DNA of 64,000 nt, from contig OZ251223.1 of assembly GCA_965240325.2 (NCBI GenBank), positions 2,480,001-2,544,000 on the forward strand, written 5' to 3'. The translations under genes were made by a program, and so were the position numbers. The stretch is from Rebecca billardiae RCC1528. Taxonomy: Eukaryota > Haptophyta. Shown here piece after piece: positions 25,697 through 35,789 of this stretch (the stretch's first letter is position 1; every line of letters begins with the position of its first letter). Under the pieces are notes generated by a model that worked only from the letters and a program-made list of their open reading frames with translations, had not been told where the DNA came from and made no database searches.

Positions 25697-27937
25697 ATGG
25701 CGGAGGCACAGGCCAGCTTCGCCGGCTCGGGCGCGGGCCCCGCCGCGGCGGCAGAGACGCGGCATTTCGCCGCGGAGGAGGGCGACCCCCTCGCGACGGA
25801 CCAGACGTACTACCTGGAGCCCGTCGTCCTCGACGACGACCCGGAGGACGACGACTTTGACTACGCGGCCGTGACGTTGGAGGATGACGACGTCGGCGAC
25901 GATGGCGACGAGGACCTCGACCAGGCACTGCGCACGCTGAAGCTGAAGCGGGGAATGCGCGTGGAGGACGAGCCGGTCCCTCCGGAGAAGCCCGAGATCC
26001 GCGAGCGCGCCGAGGTCGTCGACGACTTCATCCGCAACTTCCTGCGCAAGATCGGGTGCGCGGAGACGCTCGAGACGTTCCAGCGCGAGTGGTACGCGCT
26101 GCAGGAGGAGGGCAAGCTGAAGGAGGAGGACGTCGGCGCCGTGCCCGACGTGTACCTGCGGAACCAGTTCCTCCGCGACGAGGTGAAGACCATGAAGGAG
26201 AAGGTCGAGAAGATGGAGCAGATCGCGCACAAGGCGCGCTCGACGTGGGACAAGTTCCGCAAGGAGCGAGACTTCCACAAGATGTGCGCGCGCAGCCAGG
26301 GCCGCCGCGCGGGCTGCGGCGGGGCTGCGGCGCGCCCGCCCGCCCCGTCCACGGGGGAGGGCGAGCGTCCCGGCTGACGGCGAGCCGCGCGCGCACGCGC
26401 CGCCGTCGACCCCGTTGACCGCGCGCCGCGCGCCCGCGCGTGCCGCGCGCACAGGCACCACAAGCGCGTGGTGCAGGAGAAGAACAAGGTGATCGTCGAC
26501 CTCAAGCGGCTGAAGGACCACTACGCGAACTACGAGCCCACGCTCGCCGCGATGCGCAAGAAGTACGAGGCGGCGATGAAGGAGAAGATGATGATGAAGC
26601 TCGAGCGCGACAGGCTGCGGGGGCGCGTCACCGCGCTCGAGGCCCACATCGCGCAGCTCGAGTCGATCCGGCCGCAGCAGGAGGCCGAGCCGCCGCGCGC
26701 GTCGAAGGCGAGGGTGGCGGCGGCGACGCTGCCCAAGCAGCCCCGGCCGAACCCGAACATCGGTGTGCACGAGGAGGCGCGCGGCGTCGAGCACTACTCG
26801 CTCAACGCGACGAACCGCGCGCACGCGAGCGGCGTCGCCGCCGTCGCTCACCACCCGACAAAGCCCATCGTGGCGACCGCGTCCGACGACTGCACGTGGA
26901 AGATGTGGACGGTGCCGCAGGGCGAGCTGGTGATGTCGGGCGACGGGCACGCGGACTGGTTGTCGAGCATCGAGTTCCATCCGCACGGCACGCACCTCGC
27001 CACCGGCTCGGGCGACTCGACGGTGAAGCTGTGGGACTTCCGCGCGGCCGCGTGCTCGGCCACCTTCACGGACCACACGCAGGCGGTGTGGGACGTGGCG
27101 TGGCACGACGAGGGGAACTTCGTGGTGAGCGCGTCGATGGACCACACGGCGAAGCTGTGGGACTGCATCGCGGGCAAGTGCCGCTCCACCTTCCGCGGGC
27201 ACGTCGACTCGATCAACTCGGTGTGCTTCCAGCCCTTCTCGGAGAACATCTGCACCGGCTCGGGCGACAAGACGGTGTCGCTGTGGGACTGCCGCACCGC
27301 GCTGTGCATCCAGACCTTCTACGGGCACATGAACGCGTGCAGCTCGGTGGCCTTCTCGGCGCGCGGCGACCGCGTCGCCTCGACGGACGCAGACGGCGTG
27401 GTCAAACTGTGGGACGTGCGCAAGGTGCGCGCCGCCGCACGCGCCAGCGCGCGCCGCGCTCGGCGTGCCGCGCCGCACCCCTCACGCGCGCCCCCACGCG
27501 CACCTGCCACCGCCGCCGCCGCCGCCGGCCGCGCGCGCGCGCACGCAGGTGACGGAATACTGCTCCATCTACGCCGGGCCGCACCCCGCAAATCACTGCG
27601 CATTCGACCGGACAGGTGGGCGCTCGGCCGGCGGCCGCGGACCTGGCAGGCCGCTCGCACGCTCACACGGGCCGCGCGCACAACACCCGGCCCCGCGCGC
27701 ACGCACGCTCGCTCGCGCGCAGGATCGGTCCTGGCGGTCGCGAGCGACGACGGCACCGTGAAGGTGTTCAACGTGGACGTGGCGGCGGCGGAGCCGGAGG
27801 GTGGCGACGCGGACGGTGTGCACATCGGCGACCTGAGGGGGCACGACGAGCCCGTGCAGCATGTGTGCTTCGAGCCGAACAGCAACAAGTACGTCGTCTC
27901 GTGCTCGTCAGACAGGTCATACCGGCTGTGGTCGTGA
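25697..27937 (+). CDS. SPAG16: SPAG16/PF20, axonemal central-pair WD40 protein
   Basis: This central-apparatus protein (Chlamydomonas PF20) bridges the central-pair microtubules and is needed for flagellar beating. Exons are 25697..26283, 26455..27424, 27549..27615 and 27723..27937, giving 612 aa (human about 631). Each junction restores family sequence: RDFHKM|HHKRVVQEKNK, LWDVRK|VTEYCSIY, and CAFDRTG|SVLAVASDDG. Domains: an acidic N-terminus, a LisH-like helix pair (VDDFIRNFLRKIGCAETLETFQREW), a coiled coil (KEKVEKMEQIAHKARSTWDKF onward), then seven WD40 repeats with repeated KLWD ends and the family-specific TFYGHMNACSSVAF block. Introns are 171, 124 and 107 bp. The start is the first ATG; the frame upstream begins only with GTG. 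Confidence 0.95.
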
Positions 27938-28277
27938 GGCGCTGCCGCGGCGCTCGCGAGGGGCGCTCGGCTGCGCTGCGCTGGGGCTGACGGCATCCGA
28001 GGGCCGGGCACGGCGTGCCTCGACGCCGGGTGCGGACGGCATCTAGCCAGCACTGCATCTGCCCTGCCCCTTGCCCTCGGCCAGCGCGCCGGCGCAGAGC
28101 GGCGGCGCCAGCGACCATTGGAGTCAGACAATAGTCTCGCGGAATATAGTTAGTGCCAATATATTAATAAGAGTCGTCAGTCGACTCAGTCGTCGCGTCA
28201 TGATATTATAAGTATATATATATATATATAGTTATTTTTATTGAAACTCGTAGTCAGGCTTCGAAAGTTCCGGATTG
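27938..28277. other. Spacer between convergent genes
   Basis: GC-rich just after the SPAG16 stop, then AT-rich with a short TA run near 28,210-28,229. Presumably it contains both 3' UTRs and polyadenylation regions. Nothing else seen. Confidence 0.6.
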
Positions 28278-30063
28278 CTACTTCGATCGATCTAGCTCAG
28301 CAGTGTCCGAGATGGACGTCTTCAATAAACGACTACGGCGACTACGCCACTGCTTGATGGAGTCAGTAGTCGTCGCGCGCGAATACGCCCCCGCCATCGG
28401 TGCGGCACTCGTATGCCACCGCGTGCCTGATGGCAGCAGCGGTGCCGTCGTGCCGTATCTGATCCCGCCCCCCGTCCCGTCAGCTCGCAGTCGTTGCACT
28501 GCCCCGAATGGCCCTGCTGGTCCGTGGTCGGACGCTGGGGCCGCCGAAGCAGTCGCTGCCGCCCGCCAGCTGCCTGCCGGCAGCGGTAGGCGCTCGTTCG
28601 CCGCACATCGCGCAATATCGCGCACGAGCACGTCGCCTGACGGCAGCTGAAGGTGGTTGCCCGAGCCAAAGCGCGCGTCCAGCCGCCTGCGGCTGATCAC
28701 GCTGGGGTGGCCTGCGTCCGCCAGTTGCGCGCCACCCTCGCCGTGCGCCGGCAGCTCACGCAGCACCTCCTCCGCTCCAATCACGCTCCAGAAGAGCTCG
28801 AGGGGCAGGTCGAGCTGCGCCGCGAGCTCGCGCGGTGCCTTGTACGTCCCCGTCACGTTACTCCACGCCAGCAGCCGCGCCTGGTCGTCGAGCAGCAGCT
28901 CGCCGGCGAAGAGGACGGGCTGTTCGTCAGCAAGATGCGGATGGCCGCACGCCGCACCGAACGCGGCGGTGTGCATGCTCACGCGCGGCTGAGTCTCGCC
29001 GGGGACGACGACGAACGCGTGCGAGCCCGCACGCATCCTCACGTTCGGACGCACCGAGCAAAATGCCTCGTCCCGCGGGAGCTGCACGCGATGTGGAGAG
29101 CGACCATGCGCGCGCAGCTTCCCCACGTGTGGCATCAGGTGATCGCCGAGGACCTCGTACTTGTTATGCTCGTTGCGCGCGTGCACACGACGAGCAGCGC
29201 GTGGCTGGATGTCGGCGGCGAGTAGTGCCGCTCTGGTCGGTTGGCGAGAGAGCAACGCGTCGCCGATGGGCGACTGTGCGCCGGGCGAGAAGTCCTCTTC
29301 GTCGGCGGCCGCGCGAACGGTGGCAAAGACGGGCATGGCCAGTCTGATGGCGTTCGGAGGGCGACGCAGAGAGAGGAGGGTGGGTGGTGGTGCCGCGGGG
29401 AGGTACGCACAGCGATGAGCTGATGATGGAGAGGGTTGGGCGCTGGATGAGGCGCGCGCGCGCGCTTACGCGCTGAAGCCAGGCGACGCGTCCCTCTTCT
29501 TGTTGTCGTTGTCGGTCGAGTCGAAGCTGGCCTGCACGTCCGGAGTCAGTAGCGGCGCGCGCTCGAATGTCCACGCGGCGATCGTCTCGAGGCGCGACCC
29601 AAGCAGCGACAGGTCGGGGAACGAGGTACACCTTGGCGGGACGCTCGGCTCGATCAGGTTGCCGCTGCGAACTTGCAAGGCACTCTGCAGGTCGGCGCAC
29701 GAGCGCGACGGGTGCTGCATCCCATGACGAGGCTCGGGGTTCATGCGCAGAGATACGAGCGCAATCTTGCGCTGGTGCACTGGGTTTTGCAGCCCGTCGA
29801 TCGCAGCGAGCTGCTCTTCAGTGACGGCCTCTGTGCGCGGATCAAGACCTGCGCACGTGACGGATCCGATGGGTCGGGCACGCGGCTTGTGAGGAAGCCC
29901 GGACGGGCGGACGGGCGCATTCGTTTGAGCGCGCCGCGACGGCGTCTTGCGTACCGGCGGAGCACAGGAGCGCGGCATACTGCCCGCTGAGCGAGGGCAG
30001 GCCGAGACGAGCGAGCCATGCGGCGAGCGAGGGGTCGGCGGAGCGTCCGATGGATGATATCAT
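28278..30063 (-). CDS. SAM-domain protein with uncharacterised C-terminal domain
   Basis: This gene is rebuilt from three frames: exons 30063..29955, 29848..29470 and 29343..28278, 517 aa. Exon 1 encodes SLAAWLARLGLPSLSGQYAALL, the first helices of a SAM domain. Splicing intron 1 (29849..29954, donor GTACGC, acceptor GCGCAG) gives AGLDPRTEAVTEEQLAAIDG, then L-QNPVHQRKIAL, the rest of a SAM fold. Intron 2 (29470/29343, 126 bp including a strong GTAAGC donor) joins the reading frame to MPVFATVRAAADEEDF; another in-frame acceptor near 29,450 is possible. The C-terminal ~350 residues have a conserved-looking core: HAFVVVPGE, then VLFAGELLLDDQARLLAWSNVTGTYK. I do not recognise this domain. SAM domains mediate protein or RNA interactions. 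The SAM call is firm; the fusion depends on intron 2. Confidence 0.65.
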
Positions 30064-30864
30064 CGGCTCGTGGCCGGTCTTCGGGCGAGCGGATGCCAAC
30101 ACGCGAGGACACCGGGTGAGGACCGGCGCAATTCGCCGATTCGCGGGGAATCACGACGATTCATTATTGCGCTTGATGTAGAAGGTTGAGAAGCCAGAGC
30201 CAACGGCACTTCGTTGATTACTCATAATATTCCGCGAAGGGGCTTCCAACCGACCACCCTCACACTCCACCTATCTAAACCCTGTCCATATATGAATACC
30301 TGACCTGAATTCCCCTGAATTGTCGACGGATGGGTATTCCAGCCTGATAATGAATGGGCGTCTCTGTTTCGGCGACTCGCTCGGCGCCATCATCATCCCT
30401 ATGATGATCAGTATTATCGTATATTCGTCATCAAACATCTATATTGATCAGAGGTTCAGCAAATTCGGCATGAGTTACGTTCTCCTTCTGATTCCTGACT
30501 CGATGATTGATAGGTATCTCCATATACACATTGAATCCATCATCAAATCATCCAGGCTTTAACCAAATCAGGGGTTGGAAAATAGTTCTCAACGTCTTTT
30601 ACTCCGAATCGGCGCCAACGTCCTTATCAATAGTTGGTGTCAGGCTGGAGGCCCTGGCAAACGCGTCTAGGACCAAGAATCCCATCGAAGAATATATGAG
30701 TATGAGGGCGAAGAGTCGTCTAGGACGAGCGTCAAACCCGGGTTGCCGCCAACACGATACGTTAGCACCGTATGGATTCTCGATACCCTTCTCACGTTGC
30801 CGCGCGCCCGCTGCAAGCCCTCCGACGACGGCCTGGCAACACGTGATTCTCACGACGAGGCGGC
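30064..30864. other. 0.8-kb divergent spacer, AT-richer
   Basis: This separates the start of the SAM gene (minus) from the start of the H-NOX-TIR gene (plus), and so probably holds both promoters. GC is clearly lower than in the flanking genes, with ATGATGATCA-like stretches. An 80-codon frame at 30,320..30,562 is hydrophobic only because of the AT bias. Confidence 0.55.
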
Positions 30865-33459
30865 ATGTTCGGCCTCGTGCACGTCGTCCTCAAGGAACTC
30901 GTGGAGGAGGCGCGCGGCGCCGCCGCGTGGGCCGCCGTCCTGCGACGCGTGGGCGCAGCTGACGAGGCACCGCTGCTTGAGCTCGTGCAGCACGCGGACG
31001 AACCCACCCTCCGCCTCGTCAGCGCCGCCGCGGACGAGCTCGGGCTCAGCCTCGACGACGCGCTGCGCGCGTTCGGCGAGGCGTTCGTGCGCTACGTGGC
31101 TGTGGGCGAGACTTACCGGCGTCTGCGCGCGATGGGCGACACGATCGTCGAGTTCCTCAGCCACATCAACGTACTGCACAGCAACCTCGAGTCCGCCTTC
31201 CGCCACTCGAGCTTCCCGAGCTTTGCGCTGCGCACCGCGCACGAGGATGGCGACGACACATCGGCAACGGATGCTCCGCACACGGTCGAGTTCGCGTACT
31301 CGTCGGTCCGCGGGGCGCTCTTCGCACCCGTGGCTGAGGGCGCGATCGTCGAGGCGGCGCGCCTGCTGCACGCCGAGCGCGTCGAGATGCGCCGCATGTG
31401 CGCCGCCGAGGCGTGCGCGGCGTTTGCCGGCGCGGACGCTGCATGGCACGTGACTGTTACGCCTGCCGAGGGAGCGCGCGCGCCTTCGAGCCTTCCGGCG
31501 GCGGCACGGCCGGCGGCGCCGGACGCGCCAAAGCCGCGCTCGCGCGCGCACGCGCACGCCGCCGCCACCTGGCACAGCGTCTTCTCGCGTGCTGCCGGCG
31601 CGATGAGCACACGCAGCGTCGCGACCGTCGCGCCGCCGCCGCAGCCGCGGCCGCAGCAGCAGCCGCTCTCCGCGCGCAGAGTGGCGGTGGTGGATGCGCC
31701 GTCGGCCAAGGAGGAGGAGGCGGAGGAGGAGGGCAGCGCGGGTTGGCTCTCAGGCCTCGCAGGGCGCATGCGCACGCAGCTCGCCCTCGCCGTGCTCTCG
31801 CGCAAGGCATCCTCGCCACGGCGGCGTGGCTGGTTCGCCCCGCGCGCCGAGGTGCACCCCGAGCCGCAGCTCACCGACCAGCTCATGCGCGCGGCGCCCG
31901 CGCGCCGGCTGTGCGCGGGCTGGGAGGAGAGCCGCGAGCTGCGCCGCGCGCGCGGCTTCTGGGCGGCGTCCAAGAGCCGCCGCTCCGACATCCTTCTCTC
32001 GGCTCCCGCTGAGTACGCCGACTTCTTCGTCTCGCACGCGTGGGCCGCGCCCGACGGCTGGGAGCGGCTGATGGGCTCGCGCTGCTGCTACGCGGAGCGC
32101 AAGGCCACCGCGCTGCGCGACGCGCTGCGCGAGGCGTGCGGCGAGAAGAGCTGGCGTGCCGCGACGCTCTTTGTGGACAAGGCGTGCATCCCGCAGGAGC
32201 CCGTGCTCAAGCAGTACTGCATCGAGCACCTCCCGGACTTTGCGCTGCGGTGCGAGCGCATGCTCGTGCTCCTCTCGTGGCACTACTTCACGCGGCTGTG
32301 GTGCGTGGTGGAGTGGGTGACCTTCCTCGTCACGCACGGGCCCGAGGCGATGCGCGTGTGCGCGCAGCCGTTCATGAGCGGCAGCACGACGCCGCTCTTC
32401 GTCCGCAGCGTCGAGAGCTTCACCGTGCACTCCGCGCAGTGCACGCACGCCGCCGACCGCGACGTTCTGACCGCGCTCGTGCACGCGCGCTACACGTCCG
32501 TCGCCGCGTTCGAGCGGTACGCGCGGGCGACCGCGCTCGCGCTGATCGCCGTTGACCTCTGCCGCGTGGCATCGCGCGGGGAGAGCGCGCGCGCCGAGCT
32601 GTTCGAGCCGTGGCTCGAGCTCGCGCGCCGGCTGGGCGAGGCACCCCTGGCCGCCGCGCTCGAGGAGGGCCACGCGCGCCTCTGTGCGTGGCGGCGCGAG
32701 GCGATGGGCGCGCCGAGTGCGCACGGCGGCGGCGGCGCGGACGCCAGCTTCATCGGGCCATTCGGGCGACCCGCGGAGGACTGGCAGCTCCGGTTCGACA
32801 GCTTCGTGGACGAATGGAGCTGCCGCGCACTCTTCCCCGCCCTCGCCGACATCAAGCGCGCGTGCGTGCGCAAGGAGCTGCACGACGTGGCGGCGCTGCG
32901 CGCGCGCGGCAGCACCAGCAGCACCAGCACGCGCGACAGCTGTGAGGGCGAGCTACCGTGCGAGCGCTGCAGCGGCGCTTCGAGCCTCACGCCGGTGGTG
33001 TCGAGGAGTCCAAGCAGCACGCTTGCGGGCGAGGCCGACCCCTCGACGGCGAGCATGCTCCCCGTCAGCCCCTCATGGCGCTCCAAGCCCAGCAGCGGAC
33101 GGCTCGGCATCCGCGGTGTCTCGTCCGCGGAGGATCTGGGGCGCGCGAGCAGGCGCGAGGCGATCGAGGAGGTGAGCGCGATCCTCTCCGCGGCAGAGGC
33201 GAGCTCGCCGCATACGGCGCGGCGCAAGGCGGGTGAGCTCTCCCGCGCGGCGCCAGACTCGGCGGCAGCAGTGCCAGTGGCGGTAGAGGCCGCATCATCA
33301 TCAACTCTTCCACTGGATGCTGCTGATGGTTCTGGCGACGACGCAGCGCCAGCGGCCGGCCGGCCGGCGGGCGGCAACTTGAACTTCGTCGGCCATGCGC
33401 ATGGCGGACTGCCAGTGCCTGCTGAGACGACTGATTGGAGCTTGACGTCGATCGAATGA
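30865..33459 (+). CDS. H-NOX (haem NO/O2-binding) domain fused to a TIR-like domain
   Basis: The product is 864 aa from one exon. Residues 1-~180 form an H-NOX domain: the start MFGLVHVVLKELV matches the family's first helix, the proximal haem ligand is His105 (NVLHSNL), Pro118 follows in FPSF, and the Tyr-x-Ser-x-Arg haem-propionate motif is Y145/S147/R149 (YSSVR). Soluble guanylate cyclase beta1 uses His105, Pro118 and Y135/S137/R139. A disordered linker follows. Residues ~380-500 are TIR-like: DFFVSHAW (386-393), FVDKACIPQE (from 436), MLVLLSWHYFTRLWCVVEW with E483 in a WCxxE motif. A helical region to ~680 and a Ser-rich tail follow. No cyclase or kinase domain is present. Inferred role: gas binding at haem controls TIR oligomerisation or NAD+ cleavage. 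H-NOX is firm; the TIR-like assignment is moderately firm; catalysis is inference. Confidence 0.88.
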   Translation: MFGLVHVVLKELVEEARGAAAWAAVLRRVGAADEAPLLELVQHADEPTLRLVSAAADELGLSLDDALRAFGEAFVRYVAVGETYRRLRAMGDTIVEFLSHINVLHSNLESAFRHSSFPSFALRTAHEDGDDTSATDAPHTVEFAYSSVRGALFAPVAEGAIVEAARLLHAERVEMRRMCAAEACAAFAGADAAWHVTVTPAEGARAPSSLPAAARPAAPDAPKPRSRAHAHAAATWHSVFSRAAGAMSTRSVATVAPPPQPRPQQQPLSARRVAVVDAPSAKEEEAEEEGSAGWLSGLAGRMRTQLALAVLSRKASSPRRRGWFAPRAEVHPEPQLTDQLMRAAPARRLCAGWEESRELRRARGFWAASKSRRSDILLSAPAEYADFFVSHAWAAPDGWERLMGSRCCYAERKATALRDALREACGEKSWRAATLFVDKACIPQEPVLKQYCIEHLPDFALRCERMLVLLSWHYFTRLWCVVEWVTFLVTHGPEAMRVCAQPFMSGSTTPLFVRSVESFTVHSAQCTHAADRDVLTALVHARYTSVAAFERYARATALALIAVDLCRVASRGESARAELFEPWLELARRLGEAPLAAALEEGHARLCAWRREAMGAPSAHGGGGADASFIGPFGRPAEDWQLRFDSFVDEWSCRALFPALADIKRACVRKELHDVAALRARGSTSSTSTRDSCEGELPCERCSGASSLTPVVSRSPSSTLAGEADPSTASMLPVSPSWRSKPSSGRLGIRGVSSAEDLGRASRREAIEEVSAILSAAEASSPHTARRKAGELSRAAPDSAAAVPVAVEAASSSTLPLDAADGSGDDAAPAAGRPAGGNLNFVGHAHGGLPVPAETTDWSLTSIE

Positions 33460-33794
33460 GTCGTGCGTATCAGACATCATATGTTTCAGACGCGGGTTAT
33501 ATGTATGCATTGTCAGAATTCATCCGATCCGAGTCTCAGACGTGCATCTAGACTCGGTGGCATCACTGATGTCTGATCACACCGTTACACCGATTACGAT
33601 ACCGCCATCACAATTCACATCCGGCCCGGCGGTTACCCCGCGGGGCAGGGCCCGGGGTAGCCTGAGCCTCAGCCTGACACGGGCACTTGCCAGCAGGGAC
33701 CCAAGAGACCATTTGCACCGGTCGAGAGATCTTCAAGCTGCGTGGTGGCGATGGCGCGATCTGCCGCCACAGCGCGGCTGCCGTCGAGGTAGCC
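33460..33794. other. Spacer between convergent genes
   Basis: Between the stops of the H-NOX-TIR gene and CFAP141. No gene or notable repeat is seen. Confidence 0.6.
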
Positions 33795-34127
33795 TCAGTA
33801 CCGGTGCTTGGCAAAAGCGAGGCCCATGTCATTCAGCTGCTGCTCAAAGGAGCGCGCCTCTGCCTCGAGGAACTCCTTGAGACGCGCTCTACGGATGAGC
33901 ACCAGCTCTTTGTTCGCCTGGACGAGCTCCTCCTTGTGCTCATGGTGCTCCAGCCGTGCCAAGCGCTCCATTTGCCGTTTTGCATTGGCCTCAAACCACG
34001 CCGTGCGCATTGCCGTCATCTCGTAAGACTTGGCGTCGGCGACGTACTGCGCGCGAATGTTATCCTCCTCCACGCGCCGCGCCACGCGGCCCGCGGTCGA
34101 GTTCTTCATCGCACTGAGCGCCGGCAT
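33795..34127 (-). CDS. CFAP141: CFAP141 (C1orf189-like) axonemal microtubule inner protein
   Basis: The product is 110 aa, close to the ~101 aa of animal CFAP141. CFAP141/FAP141 is a small helical protein found inside doublet microtubules of motile cilia. The diagnostic part is the C-terminus: ELVLIRRARLKEFLEAEARS and FEQQLNDMGLAFAKHRY, which lines up with the end of the animal protein (an MVRQAALHQLF...QELNQMGKAF type block). The preceding helix has WFEANAKRQMERLARLEHHE. The ATG at 34127 gives the first Met of a short leader; Met at 34109 (MKNSTAGR) is an alternative. The gene is divergent from the DNA glycosylase, with 205 bp between starts. Confidence 0.82.
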   Translation of the reverse strand: MPALSAMKNSTAGRVARRVEEDNIRAQYVADAKSYEMTAMRTAWFEANAKRQMERLARLEHHEHKEELVQANKELVLIRRARLKEFLEAEARSFEQQLNDMGLAFAKHRY

Positions 34128-34332
34128 GATGGCGGTGCTCGCAGCCCTTGCGCAGCGTCGATAGGGGGCTCGTGAGGATGGCTGCGCTCGACGTCGTAAC
34201 TGCAGAGAGCGCAAGCGAACAAGGCGCAGCAAGCTCCGGAAGCAAGCGCTGAATAAAGCGGAACAGCCGGACCGCCGCCAAGCTCGCCCGGCGTGGCCGA
34301 GAGCGGAGAGCCCGGGGCTCACGCCCGTGCGG

Positions 34333-35445
34333 ATGCGCTGCATGGCGCGCGGCTCACGGGGACGTAGCTCGGCCGCCGAGCGCGACGGTGGTGGTGCAGG
34401 CGAGACGCTAACGGACGCCTCCCTCCCGCGCGCGCTGGAGCACTTGCGCGTGGCCGACCCAAAGCTCCGCGCCGTCATCGACGCCGGCGGGTGGTCGTGC
34501 GACGGGCTCGTCTGCCCCAGCGCCAGCCCATCATGCTTTGCGGCGCTCGCGCGCTCGATCGTGTACCAGCAGCTTGCGGGCGCGGCCGCGGGGACCATAT
34601 TTGGCCGGCTCGTTGCGCTCTGCGGCGGCGAGCCCGGCCTCACCCCATCCACCATCCTCGGCCTCGACGAGGCGCGGCTGCGCGGCGTGGGGCTGTCGGG
34701 CCAGAAGCTGGCCTACCTCGTCGACCTCGCTCGCCACTTCGCCGACGGGCGGCTCTCGGACGACGCGATCGCCGCAATGGACGACGAGCAGCTGTCGTGC
34801 TCGCTGCGTGCCGTCAAGGGCATCGGCGAGTGGACTCTCCACATGTTCATGATGTTCGCCCTCAAGCGAGCGGACGTGCTGCCGACGGGCGACCTCGCCG
34901 TGCGCAAGGGCTTTGCCGCGCTGTACGGCATCGGCGGTGCGGACGCGGCGCGTGGCGCTGGTTCTAGGCGTGGGGGTGGCAAGAAGGCGGCCAAGCAGAG
35001 CCTTCCGACGCCCGCCGAGATGGAGTGCATCGCGGAGAAGTGGCGGCCATTCCGTTCCCTCGGCGCATACTTGATGTGGCACGTGTGCGGCATCGCAGCA
35101 GACGCTCTGCCGACGGCCGAGGCAGCGCCGACAGCGGTGGACAAGCCTGACTCCGTGCTCCCATCCACACCCGATGCGAAGCCGCGAGCGGGAAGCGCTC
35201 GCGCCGCCGCAGCGCCGGGCGAGCCTGCGTCCCCCGCGCCACATCTGCTGTCGCGGTCGGCCAGCGACCGCGACGGCGGCCGCGCGGCAGCGCCGACCAT
35301 GCAGACGCCCAGCGCTTCGCGCACCGCTGCGGCGAAGCGCCGGGCAAGCGTCAGCTCGCCCTGCGATCCCGTTGCCATGAGCCCGCCCGACGACGGTGGG
35401 CCCACGCGTGCGGTCAAGGCCTCGCGAACGCGCATGGCTCCTTGA
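34333..35445 (+). CDS. AlkA/MAG-type DNA-3-methyladenine glycosylase
   Basis: A base-excision-repair enzyme of the HhH-GPD superfamily that removes alkylated purines. The fold core includes FAALARSIVYQQLAGAAAGT, LRGVGLSGQKLAYLVDLA, the helix-hairpin-helix LRAVKGIGEWTLHMFMMF, and the catalytic Asp in PTGDLAVRKGFAALYG (residue 187 from the chosen ATG). A conserved WRPFRSLGAYLMWHVC closes the domain. The last ~110 residues are Ala/Ser-rich and probably disordered, with basic clusters that might serve nuclear import. The start is the first ATG, two codons into the open frame. Predicted length is 370 aa, longer than fungal MAG1 (about 290) because of the tail. Confidence 0.92.
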   Translation: MRCMARGSRGRSSAAERDGGGAGETLTDASLPRALEHLRVADPKLRAVIDAGGWSCDGLVCPSASPSCFAALARSIVYQQLAGAAAGTIFGRLVALCGGEPGLTPSTILGLDEARLRGVGLSGQKLAYLVDLARHFADGRLSDDAIAAMDDEQLSCSLRAVKGIGEWTLHMFMMFALKRADVLPTGDLAVRKGFAALYGIGGADAARGAGSRRGGGKKAAKQSLPTPAEMECIAEKWRPFRSLGAYLMWHVCGIAADALPTAEAAPTAVDKPDSVLPSTPDAKPRAGSARAAAAPGEPASPAPHLLSRSASDRDGGRAAAPTMQTPSASRTAAAKRRASVSSPCDPVAMSPPDDGGPTRAVKASRTRMAP

Positions 35446-35789
35446 GTCCTTGCGGCTGGCGACCTTACTTGATCTCGCCATTGACGAATGATCTGTTAAG
35501 ACTCAGGTACCCCATCTGTAGGCCCGCCATATCGCTTCGTCACATGAGTAGCACTCATTTTGAACAGTCGTTGCGTACATACTGTATCATAGGAAGTCCG
35601 AGGTCTGAATCATGACGAGAGGTGATGAATAGTAGATGTATCACAATCCGTATTGTTTTCAGGCCCGCGACATGCATCAAGGCTCTCACAACGGAGGAAT
35701 CGGGCTATTCATGTTGGGCATCACAAGACAGTCGCGAGAACGGGCGCCGCTGGAGGTAGGCCATCGCCGGAAGGTAGTGGCGGCCCGCC
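35446..35789. other. Short spacer upstream of the kinase fusion
   Basis: AT-richer sequence probably containing the glycosylase 3' UTR and the promoter of the next gene. No other feature is seen. Confidence 0.6.

Noticed and set aside
25697-27937. Initial thought that this WD40 gene is LIS1/PAFAH1B1
   Set aside because: The coiled coil RDFHKM-HHKRVVQEKNK and the FYGHMN block are specific to SPAG16/PF20.
30320-30562. 80-codon hydrophobic frame in the divergent spacer
   Set aside because: Its hydrophobicity follows from AT-rich sequence; no conserved pattern.
32020-32360. Reading the region after H-NOX as a guanylate cyclase catalytic domain
   Set aside because: No cyclase metal or purine-binding motifs; SHAW, FVDK and WCxxE patterns fit a TIR-like fold instead.
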